NCBI GenBank assembly: GCA_009103225.1
Contig: RHPI01000585.1
Span: 27,428 to 91,427, forward strand
From: Chlorokybus atmophyticus
Lineage: Eukaryota > Streptophyta > Chlorokybophyceae > Chlorokybales > Chlorokybaceae
Direction of reading: 5' to 3'
DNA length: 64,000 nucleotides
Of this stretch, positions 9,521 to 21,529 are shown piece after piece. The first letter of the stretch is position 1, and each line of letters opens with the position of its first letter. The notes under the pieces were generated by a model, which saw nothing but the letters and a program-made list of their open reading frames with translations, was not told the DNA's origin and searched no databases. Both the position numbers and the translations under genes were made by a program.

Positions 9521-12239
9521 CGGAACCATATAAAACTGACAACAAACTGCTTGTGCCAGCACATGACGCTAATTCATAAACTAGTCGCTGGCACACTAAT
9601 AACGCAGCCAGAACTGGCACAACACTAGCCTGATGCCATGCCTGGCACAAACTCACCAGCAGTGCCAGCATTGGCGCATTACATAATGTGCCATCATAGA
9701 CCAATGCATGAAAATGTAGTTGTGCTAGTTTTGGCGGCGATGTGATACATCATACTTATACTGTGGTAATGTTACAATCAGCAACAAAAGGAAAAAGAAA
9801 AACTATTGGAATTTAAGAAACAGTTATTGGAAGCGCATGTCACATGTCACACAACCATAGCTATGTACTCAAATCTATTAAACTTACAACTACAACTACT
9901 GGTTGCTGCGGGTGCTTCTTTTTTTCAAGCTCCAGCACCACCTCCATCTCTACAAAGTCGCGATAACACCAAGATTAGCAAATTGACAACCAGTAGCATA
10001 GACCAGCCGGCGTTTAATGCTGGACTAGCAGACCTAGACCAGCCAGACCAAGTAACTTGAACTTACAAATCGAAACACTATCCAACCACAGCAGCAGATT
10101 AGCCGACCAACCAACAAGCTGATAATATCAGGTGACCTATCAATATGCTTACTAGCTTTTATCAGCGCAGCAGCGCACGAGCTTAGATCAACACAAAGAC
10201 AAGCACATAAGCACTTCAGTTGTCTGCTCTGATGCTGCTTGTGCGGCCGGGAGCGGCAAACTCGCAGCCGCTTGCAGCTAAGCCAAGCACAGCTGTGCAC
10301 AAAATGGTTTGAAGTGACAAGTCAGCAGACATGGCAGTCAACACAAAGAACACACATGTCTTCATCTACTTTGCAAGTTGTCAGCTTGACTTGTGTGCCA
10401 CCAGCTGGCTTTCCTCAAGCATCAGTCTTGCCAGTTATAGCATATAACCAACAAGCATAACTGAAGCTGCACGGGGACGAACCGAATGGCCAAGTGTGTT
10501 GGCATTGCTTGCTGTCAGCCAGCAGGCGATGCAAGTTGCAAGTTGCAATGGCTGCTGTTAATGCAGTGCCTGCTAGGCTTCAGTGGACTAAAGCTTGGTT
10601 ACAGCGAGAGCAGTCCCTTAACAAATGACAATGCAAGCAAACATGTAAGCAGCATCAAGTTGCACTTGCGCACACTGGCCAAGTTGCTGACGTTTGATTG
10701 CATGCACTCGAACGAGCTAGTGAGCGAATACTTCATGCTTTGGCACAATTAGATGGTACCTTTAGGGCCTTAACCAGGGAAGAGTATGACGGCTGTGCAG
10801 CAGCTGCTTGTCCATGTGCATGGACAAGCAGCTGAAGCACACGGCTGCGAGGTTGTGCATGACAGAGTGCATGAAAAGGACTTGCCGTTGGCCTCTTCAC
10901 CTTTGTCATGGACTTGTAGGTGCCTAAACTACCTGAGATAGCAAAGCAGGGCAACATTAATAGTCAGTGGAATTGCTTGCTGTAGAGCGACACCACATGC
11001 TGTGTTTGACTCTAGCGGCTAATTGCAGAAGCGTGCAGAAATTAGTGTCATGAAAATGGTGACATTGATGGTAAGCTGTACAAAGCTTGTGTCAAGTACC
11101 TGCAGCGCAAGCCATCAAAAGCGAGGAGACAGTGAGGAAGGCTGCGCGCCATCCTCTCACCTGCATGTCACAAGCAAGACCAGTGTTGGGGGTGTTGCAG
11201 CGAACACTCGCCACACAAACTACATCACACGCTCAAAAAGAGATAGAAACGGAGCAGAGGGAGAGAGACAGCAGGCAGCAGGTAGCAGGAAAAAAGCTGC
11301 TTGCTTGCGGTAAGCTTTTTAGCTGAGCAGCTTGGCACAAGCAGCCACTGCTTGCTGCCTGCTGCAATGCGCTTACATAAACAAACCAACACCTGAGCTG
11401 CCCGCCTAGCCCGTCAACCCCGCCTGGTCGTTGCCGGCCTGCTCGGTAGCAAAACTAGAATCAAACTTTTCACAACAATTTCTACAACTTACAAGTTACA
11501 TTTGAAATCACTTGGTCACTCATACCCAACCAGTTGTAAGTTGCATTCTATGTAAGTTACAAGCGACTGAGTACTTAGCAATGCAAACTCAATATATTCA
11601 AGTTAGTAGTCGACACAATGATTAACCTAAATGCGTCTCAGTTGTACTGAAGTTGTAGGTTACAAGCACGTAAGTTACCTAAAGTAACTACTGAGCAACA
11701 AGCACTGTCAGCGTAAGTAGTGAGTCAGACTCACAACTCATACATATCGGATAGGAATTGAGGTAGTACTTATCCAAGTCTTACCCGATCGACTTGGGTC
11801 TAATGGCCGGTCTTGAAGATCGGGGTCGAGCGGGTCTTATACCTGGTGGGTTTGTGCAAGTCTTGGGGTCTTTAAGGGCCTTGTGCCATTGATGGCATTA
11901 CTTCATTAAGTCTTAATACCGGCACAAACTACTTATACGAATATTGGTCTGGGTTTGTGCCAGCAGTAGCATACCATGCCATTACTGGCATAGCATTTGT
12001 GCCACTACGGTAATTTATCGACCAACATTGGCACGGTTTGTGCCAACACCGGCTTAAGGTATTTTCAGGTGGCCAGTACTGGCACAAAATTTTCGCGCCA
12101 GTACTGGCACAAATCCAGAACTGGCCCGGGGCGCTGAACCCATATGACTATGTGCGATTCGCCAAAGGTGTTACCCTAGTGCACCAATTGGCGCTCATTG
12201 CGTGTGCGTTGTGTTTGTTCCGTTCCACACGGTACCATA
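9521..12239. other. Non-genic region rich in CTGGCAC/GTGCCAG inverted motifs
   Basis: No recognisable gene is present. A short ORF at 9806-10060 (Gln/Leu-rich start) and others to 11.3 kb have no known domain. CTGGCACAA or its complement recurs at 9550-9700 and again at 11880-12115, where CCAGTACTGGCACAAA appears twice (12073 and 12098). The two clusters lie in roughly inverted arrangement, as if they were ends of a decayed element. Confidence 0.4.
10801..10834. repeat. Perfect 16-bp palindrome with 2-nt loop
   Basis: CAGCTGCTTGTCCATG at 10801-10816 is followed by TG and its exact reverse complement at 10819-10834. Confidence 0.95.
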
Positions 12240-12892
12240 AAAGTCGATGTGTAAGGATAAGGATACAGATAGGGCTAAGGATAGGGATAGCAATCAGCGT
12301 AGTGATAGTGGAAAATGTTAATTACACGACTGATGATAAAGAGAGTGCTAAGAGTAGGGATAGCAAAAGTGACTTTTGTAATAGTAGTGCTGTTGATATT
12401 AATTTTGTGATAATACTAGATGATAGGGCTATGGATACATATAGCAATAATGACAGTCGTAGCTATAGTGGTAGTGGTAATGATAACCATAAGGATAATA
12501 CCAGTAAGGATTGGGCTGGGGATATGGATAGCAATATTGGCAGTATTGTCATTATACTGGTGGTACTTATTGTATTGGTAGTGATGATAGTTATAGTGAT
12601 AATACTGCTAACGATGGAGATAGGGCTAGGGATAATGGTAATGACTTTCGTTGTGGTAGTAGTAGTGAGTCATAGTAATGGTTCAGTAAAGAGGTAGGGG
12701 ATAGCAATAGTGACAGTAGCTATAGTGGTTGTCATACCATGGTTATGGGACATGGAGAAATGACATCTGGCTCCTTCTATGGTAGCGACTTTTGCTGCCA
12801 TATCCTAATGGTTAAGGCGCCAATGTTATAGTGGTAGTAATAATTATAGGGATGGTACCAGTAAGGATAGGGCTGAGGATAGGGATAACAAC
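12240..12892 (+). repeat. Degenerate GATAG/GTAGT-rich repeat tract (left part)
   Basis: The tract is built from degenerate GATAGNGATA, GGTAATGATA and TAGTAGT words and keeps an open frame by chance. The same tract resumes at 18936 beyond the gypsy element, so the element inserted into it. Confidence 0.7.
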
Positions 12893-13565
12893 TGTAACAG
12901 TCAAGGCCAAATTCTGTGATTTTCATGGCCGTTTTAGGCCTTATTTGTAAGGTACATGTTTTTAAATGACTTGTGGCGGATATCGGCGAGTTATGAGTCT
13001 GCCGCGGATATCGACCGGGGCCCCAAGACCAGTCCGGAAGGTGCCAGAAAACGGAGGGCCAGTCGAGAAGGGCTCGACCAGATTTCTGGAAGGGCCTGGC
13101 GCCAAGTAGTATAACTTGACCATATGAGCAGCAAATTAGGAGATCTTTGGTGCGTTGGAAAGGTCTAGAAGTGTACTACAAGATTCTGCAAGAATATCTT
13201 AGCTTCTAGTTCCGTCTAGCGCTAGAATCGTCTAGACAGTAGCATGTGCAGACTGGTAGGTATAAAAGTGACATTCTACAATTTGCAATACAACCTTTAG
13301 CTCCCTAGTTTCTGGTGTGCAAGCTTGGTGGTGGTTAGCAGGGGTTGCTAGCGTGTGGCCACTGGTGTGTGCTTGCTTGTGTGACGATCCAAGGCGCTAC
13401 ACAAGTCGGTGTGTAGCTTCGAGCGCATGCGCGTGCGTACGCGAGTGGCGGGGCGCGTGTGTGTGCTTGGCAGAGGGGGCAAGGTTCCGGTGTGAATCCC
13501 GTGTCTTGGTGAGAGGGTTGTGGATTGGACCAACTCACAGGTGACAAGGCACGAGCACCGTCACA
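12893..13565 (+). repeat. 5' LTR, gypsy copy 1
   Basis: It is near-identical to 18269-18935. Spotted differences are a 6-bp indel (GCGTGC) and a handful of substitutions. A TATAAAAG-like box lies at about 13260. Confidence 0.93.
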
Positions 13566-13567
13566 AC

Positions 13568-13579
13568 TGGCATCGGAGC
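13568..13579 (+). promoter_or_regulatory. Primer-binding site (tRNA-iMet 3' end type), gypsy copy 1
   Basis: TGGCATCGGAGC lies 2 nt after the 5' LTR and matches the usual tRNA-iMet site (TGGTATCAGAGC) with two changes. Confidence 0.75.
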
Positions 13580-13659
13580 ACGGTTTACGAAGGTGAGAGA
13601 GGAAGTGTGTGGGCGTTTACACTTTTCACTCGGAACAGGAGTGTAGTGTGTTTGTAGAG

Positions 13660-14688
13660 ATGGAGGATGCTCGCATGGAAGAGCTTCAAGCTGCCATCTT
13701 GGCACTGAGGGAAGAGCTTCATCACACTCAAGCGGCGGCACAAGCACAACGCGAGGCGTATGAGCATGCGATGGCGCGTGTACAAATTCCCATGGCATCA
13801 AGCTCGCGCGTGCATGTGAAGGTGCCAAAGCCCAAGCCATTCAGGGGTCAACGTGATGGAGATGCAGTGGATGAGTGGATTTTTCAAGTATCGTCTTGGT
13901 TGAAGCTCACGGAGGTGCCCACGCATCTGCACGTGGAGGTTGCAGCGACATTGCTTGAAGGTGCAGCACTTGTGTGGTGGAGGCATCGATGTACGCGTGT
14001 TGCAAACGGGTTGGCGCTACCATTGACCACCATGGAAGAGTTGGCACTGGAGGTCAGGCATCATGTTGTTCCCGTTGAGAGCGTGAAGGCCGCACGTGAC
14101 AAACTTGCAGCCCTTGTGCAAATGGGGTCGGTGATGGCGTACACGGCCGCGTTTCAGCGATTGGTGATGTCCATACCCAATATGACCGAGGAGGAGCGGT
14201 TGGACAGGTATACACGTGGTTTAAAACCTTTGGGGCGTAAAGAAGTGGAGCTACGGGACCCGAAGACACTTGCGGAGGCTATACGCATCGCGGAGCGTCT
14301 CGACGCGTTGTACTTCAAGTCCACCACAAGAAACACTGACTGGAGGCAAAGGCATGGTGATCAGCCCCGGGGAGGCTTTCAACATGCATGGAGACGAGGA
14401 GAACCAAGTTCAGCACTTGCCAATGGAGGTGGAGCTGACTCTGGGCCTGCACCAATGGAGGTGGGTGCCATACACACGCATGGAAGTGAGGCGAAGCACG
14501 GCGGACGTGGTGAAAGAGGTAAAGGTGTGCGCAAGTGTTATGCGTGTGGGTCGACGGAGCATTTGGCGTACGGATGCCCCAAACGAAGCACGCAAAGGCC
14601 AACACCGGATGGCAACCCTCGCCGTGATCGTCGCGTCAACACCATGGAGCAAAATGGCGTGGAGCAGGAAAACGACTTCCCCCAGTAG
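13660..14688 (+). CDS. gag: Gag polyprotein, gypsy copy 1
   Basis: This is an open frame of 342 codons. The N-terminus is coiled-coil (MEELQAAILALREEL). It contains the conserved retrotransposon gag core (GDAVDEWIFQVSSWLKL, about residues 65-82) and one zinc knuckle CYACGSTEHLAYGC near residue 300 (CX2CX4HX4C). The start was aligned with the gag start of gypsy copy 2. It forms the particle and packages RNA by family knowledge. It ends at TAG 14686-14688, inside the stem of the frameshift signal. Confidence 0.9.
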   Translation: MEDARMEELQAAILALREELHHTQAAAQAQREAYEHAMARVQIPMASSSRVHVKVPKPKPFRGQRDGDAVDEWIFQVSSWLKLTEVPTHLHVEVAATLLEGAALVWWRHRCTRVANGLALPLTTMEELALEVRHHVVPVESVKAARDKLAALVQMGSVMAYTAAFQRLVMSIPNMTEEERLDRYTRGLKPLGRKEVELRDPKTLAEAIRIAERLDALYFKSTTRNTDWRQRHGDQPRGGFQHAWRRGEPSSALANGGGADSGPAPMEVGAIHTHGSEAKHGGRGERGKGVRKCYACGSTEHLAYGCPKRSTQRPTPDGNPRRDRRVNTMEQNGVEQENDFPQ

Positions 14689-14709
14689 GTGAGGAGGCTT
14701 GTGCTGGGG
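14667..14709 (+). promoter_or_regulatory. Degenerate -1 frameshift signal between gag and pol, copy 1
   Basis: The heptamer G GAA AAC (14667-14673, gag frame) occupies the position of the canonical G GGA AAC in copy 2. Six nt later CCCCAG (14680-14685) can pair with CTGGGG (14704-14709), enclosing the gag stop codon. Pol is open in the -1 frame across the overlap. Confidence 0.6.
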
Positions 14710-17700
14710 ATAGGAAGGAGCCTCATGCATGGACGGATGCTATGACATTTTCATTAAAGAAGCAAGAGGAGATGGCTTTAAACGCGCCAATGGTGGTGAG
14801 TTATGCAAACGAGGAGACAACAATGTACTTCGGGCTTCGAGCACACATTTGCGATGACCAAGGACGATGGAGAGAGTGTAAGCTCATGATTGATAGCGGT
14901 GCCAACAGCAACTTCGTGAGTATTGATATCGCGCGGCGTTACGGTTGGCTTTCGTCGTTACGAGGAGGTGAAGTGAAGCTCGCTGATGGAGAGCCACCCT
15001 CTGGATGTGATGGCGCTGCGTTTATGACCAAAGAGTTGTGCGTTCGCATTGGGAAGATGAAGGAGAACATGCGATTTTGCTGCATCACCCTACGGAACGG
15101 GTTTGACGGGATTTTGGGACTACCGTGGCTATGGCAACATAATCCAGCCATCAATTGGAGGAAGCGCGTGCTCACCATCGAGCGAAACGGTGGAGAGTCC
15201 ATTCAAGCTGCATCGGACGTCATCGAGGCGCGGCACGCACAATTAGGTGGTACGACAATTGCCCAGATCTCTTATGTGCAATTGAGGAAGTTATTGTCTC
15301 CACGGAAGGCAAAGGCTGCATGGTTGTGCGTGGTGCGCGAAAACACTGCAAAGTCAGCACCGGAGCTGAGTGACGATGTTCAGACGGCTACTATGGACCC
15401 CGAGGTGTGTAAACTTGTTAAAGAATACTAAGATATCATGGTGGACGGACTTCCATCTGGTCTACCACCTCCACGGAGCGTAGACCACCGTGTGGAGCTG
15501 ATTGAGGGCGTGCACAAGCCACCGTATCGACCCGTATACAAGTTGTCACCTTTGGAACTGGAAGAGGCCGAGAGGCAGGTGGCGGACTTGCTGGAAAGAG
15601 GCTACATCAGGCCTAGTAAGTCCCCCTATGGTGCACCTATTTTGTTTGTACGAAAGAAGAACGGGAGCTTGCGCATGTGCGTCGACTACCGAGCTCTCAA
15701 CAACATCACGAAGAGGAACTGCTTTCCACTCCCATGTATCGACGACTTGCTGGGCAATTGCAAGGTGCGCAGTACTTCACAACACTTGATCTTGCTGGAG
15801 GTTATCACCAAATTCGCATCGCGCCCGAGGATGTGGAGAAAACAGCTTTTAACACACGTTATGGGCACTACGAGTGGTTGGTCATGTCCTTCGGACTTAC
15901 GAACGCACCGGCAACATTTCAAACGCTTATGAACAGCGTTTTTGCTGACTTGATTGGTAAGGGAGTCCTCGTGTACCTCGACGACATTTTGGTGTACGCG
16001 ACAACAAAGGAGGAGCACGTGGCACTTCTACGGCGCGTGTTGCAGCGTTTGCGCGAACACAAGTTGTACGCCCAGCTACAGAAGTGCAAATTCTTGCTTC
16101 GAGAGGTGGAGTACCTAGGCCACATTGTGTCGCATGAAGGCATCAAGCCGGACCCCAACAAAGTGCAGGTGGTGCGCGAGTGGGCTGCCCCGACCAATGT
16201 AAAGGAGGTGATGTCCTTTTTAGGCCTTGCGAGGTATTATCGCAAGTTTATCATGGGGTTTTCGCGCATAGCTGCTCCCTTGACCGCCCTACTCAAGAAG
16301 GGAAAGCATTGGAGCTGGTCAGCAACAGAGGAACATGCATTTGATGCGTTGAAGAAGGCGCTGACGGAGGCACCAGTCCTGGCTCACCCCAACATGGAAA
16401 AGACATTTATTTTGGCTTGCGACGCGTCCGACACAGCCGTAGGAGCTGTTTTGCAGCAAGACCATGGCAACGGCCTTCAACCAGTAGCATTCTTCAGCAA
16501 GAAGATGAGTGGTGCGGAGCTGAATTACCCCGTGCACGAGAAGGAACTTTTAGCGCAAGTCATGGCGCTACGACAATGGCGTTGTTTTTTGGAAGGCAAA
16601 AAGTTCGTGCTTGAGACGGATCACTCTCCACTGAGGTACTTACAAACACAACCTCATCTGAGTCGCAGACAAGCTCGATGGCTTGAGTTCTTTCAACTTT
16701 TTGACTTCGATATCAAGTACAAGCCCGGTACGTCAAATGGTGTTGCTGACGCGCTGAGCCGGCTTAATGCAATTGAGGCACTCGCTCAAGTGCAGCCCGA
16801 GTGGACCGACCAGATTCGGCAAGTGCTTCGTGAAGACACGGAGGGTATGAAAGTGTTGCAAGAGCTGGAAAATACAGCTACGGACACAAGTGGGCACTGG
16901 TCAATGCGCGACGGCTGCTGTGGCACCATGGGCGCTTGTACATCCCCGACGTCGCGCATATCCGTGTGAAGTTGCTGAAGGAAGCTCATGACGTGCCCAT
17001 TGCTGGTCACCAAGGGTTGGAAAGGACTTTGGCAAGCTTAAAACAGCGTTTTTACTGGCGAGAGATGCATCGCGATGTGCGCGACTACGTGGCGTTGTGC
17101 GACGCATGCCAAAGGGTGAAGGCAAGCAACCAAAAGCCAGGTGGGTTGCTGCAACCTCTCCCTGTGCCATTGTCCAAGTGGGAGCAAGTTACCATGGACT
17201 TTATCACGGGGCTACCAAAGACAAAAGAAGGGTACGACGCTATACTTGTGTTCGTCGATAAAACCAGCAAAATGGTACGCTTGGCACCGTGTAGTGAGTC
17301 TTGCACGGCACCGGAGGCAGCACGCTTGTTCGTGAAGCATGTATTTCGTTCTCATGGATTACCACGAAGCATTGTGAGTGATCGCGACCCGCGCTTTACA
17401 AGTAAGTTTTGGGAGGCGCTGCATAGTGCACTGGGTACCACACTGAAGTTTAGCACGGCATTCCACCCGCAAACTGATGGGCAAACGGAGCGGGCCAACC
17501 GTGTGATCGAGGACATGCTGCGTTGCTACGTTAACGCGCGACAAGACAATTGGGAGGAGCTGCTTGAGTTGGTTGAGTTTGCGATCAACAACCACCACAA
17601 TGCAAGCACAGGTGTCACTCCCTTCCTTATGAACTACGGGCAACATCCATTGACACCGTTGACGGCATGGACACCGCGACGACATGACGTGCGTGTGGAG

Positions 17701-18273
17701 GCAGCTAATGACTTCCTTACAAAGTGCGCGGACATTAACAAGGCAGCTAGGGATGCGTTATTGGTGGCACAATATTGGCAGAAGTAGTACGCGGACGCGC
17801 ATCGCCGACACCTCACGTTTCTGAAAGGCGACATTGTGTTACTCTCCGCGAAGCACGTCCAGGTGCGTACGGGAGTTCGCAAGCTGAATGAACGCTGGTT
17901 GGGACCATTTAAGGTCAGCAAAGTTATCTCGGACGTGGCGTACAAGTTGGAGCTACCCGACACCATGCGTGTGCACCCCGTTTTTCACGTCTCCCTTCTG
18001 AAAGCATATCGAGGACAACCGCCAGAAAGGCCACCCCCCGAAGTTGGCACGGACGGTGAACCCGAGTGGGAGGTAGAAGACATCCTTGGTGAGAAGTTTG
18101 TGCATGGCGTACGCAAGTTCTTAGTGAAATGGAAGGGCTATCCGTTGCATGAAGCATCCTGGGAGCCAGAGGCACACTTGACTAATGCTCAAGACGTTGT
18201 GCGTGCCTATCTTGCTCGACGACAACCTCGCGAGCTTCGAGGACGAAGCTCACCTGGGGGGGGAGGAGTGTAA
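14667..18273 (+). pseudogene. pol: Pol polyprotein with chromodomain, gypsy copy 1 (disrupted)
   Basis: In order: aspartic protease (LMIDSGANSNF, about 14887), RT with YLDDILVY (about 15975), RNase H (ACDASDTAVGAVLQQD, about 16420), integrase zinc finger and DDE core (TDGQTERANR, about 17475), and a C-terminal chromodomain (KFLVKWKGYPLHEASWEPE, about 18118). Lesions are TAA 15429-15431, a one-base deletion near 15754, another near 16912, and TAG 17785-17787. The terminal TAA (18271-18273) lies inside the first five bases of the 3' LTR. The protein cannot be made intact. Confidence 0.93.
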
Positions 18274-18935
18274 CAATCAAGGCCAAATTCTGTGATTTTC
18301 ATGGCCGTTTTAGGCCTTATTTGTAAGGTACATGTTTTTAAATGACTTGTGGCGGATATCGGCGAGTTATGAGTCTGCCGCGGATATCGACCGGGGCCCC
18401 AAGACCAGTCCGGAAGGTGCCAGAAAACGGAGGGCCAGTCGAGAAGGGCTCGACCAGATTTCTGGAAGGGCCTGGCGCCAAGTAGTATAACTTGACCATA
18501 TGAGCAGCAAATTAGGAGATCTTTGGTGCGTTGGAAAGGTCTAGAAGTGTACTACAAGATTCTGCAAGAATATCTTAGCTTCTAGTTCCGTCTAGCGCTA
18601 GAATCGTCTAGACAGTAGTATGTGCAGACTGGTAGGTATAAAAGTGACATTCTACAATTTGCAATACAACCTTTAGCTCCCTAGTTTCTGGTGTGCAAGC
18701 TTGGTGGTGGTTAGCAGGGGTTGCTAGCGTGTGGCCACTGGTGTGTGCTTGCTTGTGTGACGATCCAAGGCGCTACACAAGTCGGTGTTTAGCTTCGAGC
18801 GCATGCGTACGCGAGTGGCGGGGCGCGTGTGTGTGCTTGGTAGAGGGGGCAAGGTTCCGGTGTGAATACCGTGTCTTGGTGAGAGGGTTGTGGATTGGAC
18901 CAACTCACAGGTGACAAGGCACGAGCACCGTCACA
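18269..18935 (+). repeat. 3' LTR, gypsy copy 1
   Basis: It starts TGTAACAATCAAGG directly after a G-rich polypurine tract (GGGGGGGGAGGAG) and ends GTCACA. Confidence 0.93.
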
Positions 18936-19090
18936 ACAAAAGTAACCATTGTAGTGGTTGTAGTGGTAATGGCAGTGATAATCATAATGATAGTACCAAT
19001 GATAGAGATATGGGTAGGGATATCAATAAACATGTGATAGAGGTAGTTATAATGTATGTAATAATGCTGTACGAATTTATAACCTTTTAG
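18936..19090 (+). repeat. Degenerate GATAG-rich tract (right part)
   Basis: It continues the tract broken at 12892, with words such as AATGATAGTACCAATGATAG. Confidence 0.6.
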
Positions 19091-19855
19091 CCTGCATCTC
19101 AATTATTCAAACAAACCAGCAGCACACGTGGTTTTACGATTTCATGCAAACCAGTTTTTTCAAATAATGGATTCTAGCACGCTTACGTGTCAAACGTTAT
19201 TCACAGTCCACAAAAACCATTTGAGTGATCATATACGTCATTATCTCAATTAAAGTCGATACCAATTGAATCAATCATTGTTCTTCCAATGTAAGCAATA
19301 TGGAGCGTCAAACTTATTCCGATAGATTTCGGAATTCGCCGTGCAATCCTTTGACCGAACATTGTTGTGTTGTGGGTTGTGCGAGCTGCACACGGCCTCC
19401 TTGCTAACGTTCAGCAGTGGCGGCAGCTGTGGCGGCGGCGGCGGCGGTTGCTGTTTTTCTGAAGATATGACGTTGAGTTCAACTATCGGTGCGGCTGATT
19501 GGGCGTGTGATTGGGCCGGCCGGCCGGCATTAGGGCATAAGATACATCACACGCGCACCACGCACAACGGCCCAGTAACATACGGCACCCGCGACTGCCG
19601 GGCTGCGCGGCCCGCCTGCCTCTCATTGGCTAGGCGGCAATAGCTATCGGCCGTTCGATCTGTCAACACAAATCCCGACCGTCCAAAGCTCCCCACGTCA
19701 TGCAACTGCTCAAAATATATGCGAATGATATATACTTTATTTATGATAATCTTAATAACTATATGCAATGATCACTACATTTAATAATATGCATTATAAT
19801 TAATAATAGTTTATATATATATGTATCATAAGTGCAAACTATACATGATATATAT
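19091..19855. other. AT-rich flank with a dispersed GC-rich repeat at 19583-19640
   Basis: No gene is seen. CGGCACCCGCGACTGCCGGG followed by CTCATTGGCTAGGCGGC is shared, in the same orientation, with about 54038-54115. The segment then becomes AT-rich up to the C-tract at 19.88 kb. Confidence 0.55.
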
Positions 19856-20185
19856 CGTATTTACCCGATGACAGTCCCCCCCTTTTTACAATGTCCCCCC
19901 CCCCCCNNNNNNNNNNNNNNNNNNNNNNNNNNNNNNNNNNNNNNNNNNNNNNNNNNNNNNNNNNNNNNNNNNNNNNNNNNNNNNNNNNNNNNNNNNNNNN
20001 NNNNNNNNNNNNNNNNNNNNNNNNNNNNNNNNNNNNNNNNNNNNNNNNNNNNNNNNNNNNNNNNNNNNNNNNNNNNNNNNNNNNNNNNNNNNNNNNNNNN
20101 NNNNNNNNNNNNNNNNNNNNNNNNNNNNNNNNNNNNNNNNNNNNNNNNNNNNNNNNGGGGGATATTATTACAAGGGGGGACTATG
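19856..20185. repeat. C/G-tract palindromic repeat copy i, containing an assembly gap
   Basis: It begins CGTATTTACCC, then ACAGTCCCCCCC and a long C run into the gap. After the gap the sequence resumes in G and ends AAGGGGGGACT, the complement of the left arm. It matches copies at 53.6, 57.9 and 58.4 kb. Confidence 0.7.
19907..20156. other. Assembly gap (250 N)
   Basis: There are 250 ambiguous bases flanked by C on the left and G on the right, as expected where a C/G hairpin stops sequencing. Nothing can be said about its content. Confidence 1.
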
Positions 20186-20363
20186 TTTGGTAGCAGGGGT
20201 TGCTGCCTTTCCCGCCTTTCTCACGCAAATCTCATCCTTGGGGGCGACCAACTGCGTAGTTGGCGGCGGCGTGGTTGTTGAGGGTGGTGTGGCTGGCGGC
20301 GGTGGCAACATGGCTGGTCGGGCTGCTGCAAGGCAGGCCAGCATGCGCCGGTTTGAGGAGGAA

Positions 20364-21450
20364 GCAGCGGCAGCGGCTGCAGTCGCCGTTGCTTCCACAG
20401 CTGCTGCTAAGGCCAAGGCAGATCAAGCAGCACGTGAGGCGCCCAGATGGGGTGGTTGCAAAGCAGCGCGCACGTGAGAGCAGTTGTCAAAAGAATAAGA
20501 GGCACCTGCGCCGTCAATTCACAATAAGTCAAAGATGTGCATTCGGTAATGCTTGCTTGCGTGTGTTGTCATCGCAGGTAGTGTCTGCTTATGCATCTGT
20601 TCAACACATGCTCCACATTGATAAGCAGCTAATGCAAAGGTTGTGTGTGTAGCTGAAGATGTTGCGTCGGGCACGCCTTATTGGGGTGAAGCTGCAGCAC
20701 GTGAGCATGATGTCTATCAAAAAAGCATTCGTGAATGGATCAAGCAGGGCATTAACATCACGGGCAGCTTGAGGTCTGCCTTCGGTTTGCAAGGGGGTAC
20801 GTTATGTGCAATATACTTACAACATGGAGTGTAAACATCAACATGCAGTGTTTGATGTGGTGTTGCCCTTTGACATGCAGGTGGGCGCAAACCTCTGCTG
20901 CTGAAGTGGCCTCAGCAGCGGCAGCGGCTGCAGTCGCCGTTGCTGCTGTAGCTGCTGCTAAGGCCAAGGCAGACCAAGCAACACATGAGGCGCGCCCAGA
21001 TGGGGTGGTTGCAAAGCAGCGCGCACGTGAGAGCAGTTGTAAAAAGAATAAGAGGCACCCGCGCCGTTAGTTCACAATAAGTCAAAGATGTGCTTGCTTG
21101 CGTGTATTGTGTCAGCGCAGGTAGTGTCGGCTTGTGCACCTGTTCAACACATGCTCAACATTGATAGCAGCTAATGCAAAGGTTGTGTGTGTAGCTGCAG
21201 ATGTTGCGTCGGGCACGCCTTATTGAAGTGAAGGCTGCAGCACGTGAGCATGATGTCTATCCCAAAAGCATTCGTGAATGGATCAAGCAGGGCATTAACA
21301 TTACGGGCAGCTTGAGGTCTGCCTTTCGTTTGCAAGGGGTACGTTATGTGCAATATACTTACAACATGGAGTGTAAACATCAACATGCAGTGTTGAACGT
21401 GGTGTTGCCCTTTGACATGCAGGTGGGCGCAAACCACAATTCTCAAACAT
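20364..21450 (+). repeat. Tandem duplication, unit about 545 bp
   Basis: The stretch from GCAGCGGCAGCGGCTGCAGT (about 20364) through the HTH exon to GACATGCAGGTGGGCGCAAA (about 20890) is repeated from about 20914 to about 21435, with about 95% identity by eye. It duplicates an exon of the second pogo-like transposase. Confidence 0.8.
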
Positions 21451-21529
21451 GGAGGAGCAGTTGTTCGCCTTTGTCAAAGTCAAGCGCATGCTTGGCCTTG
21501 CTGTTTCGCAGAAGATGCTACAGGTACTG

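Larger units (their letters stand above)
12893..18935 (+). mobile_element. Ty3/gypsy chromovirus, copy 1 (broken pol)
   Basis: It has LTRs of 673 and 667 bp beginning TGTAAC and ending CACA, a tRNA-iMet-like primer site, an intact gag, then protease, RT, RNase H, integrase and chromodomain. Flanks ACAAC (12888-12892) and ACAAA (18936-18940) form a 5-bp target duplication with one mismatch. Pol carries two stops and two single-base deletions. It belongs to the same family as the intact copy at 31789-37908. Confidence 0.95.

Noticed and set aside
12038-12697. ORF of 219 codons rich in Asp, Ser and Asn
   Set aside because: It is generated by degenerate GATAG/GTAGT repeats, and the repeat tract continues beyond the gypsy element without a frame.
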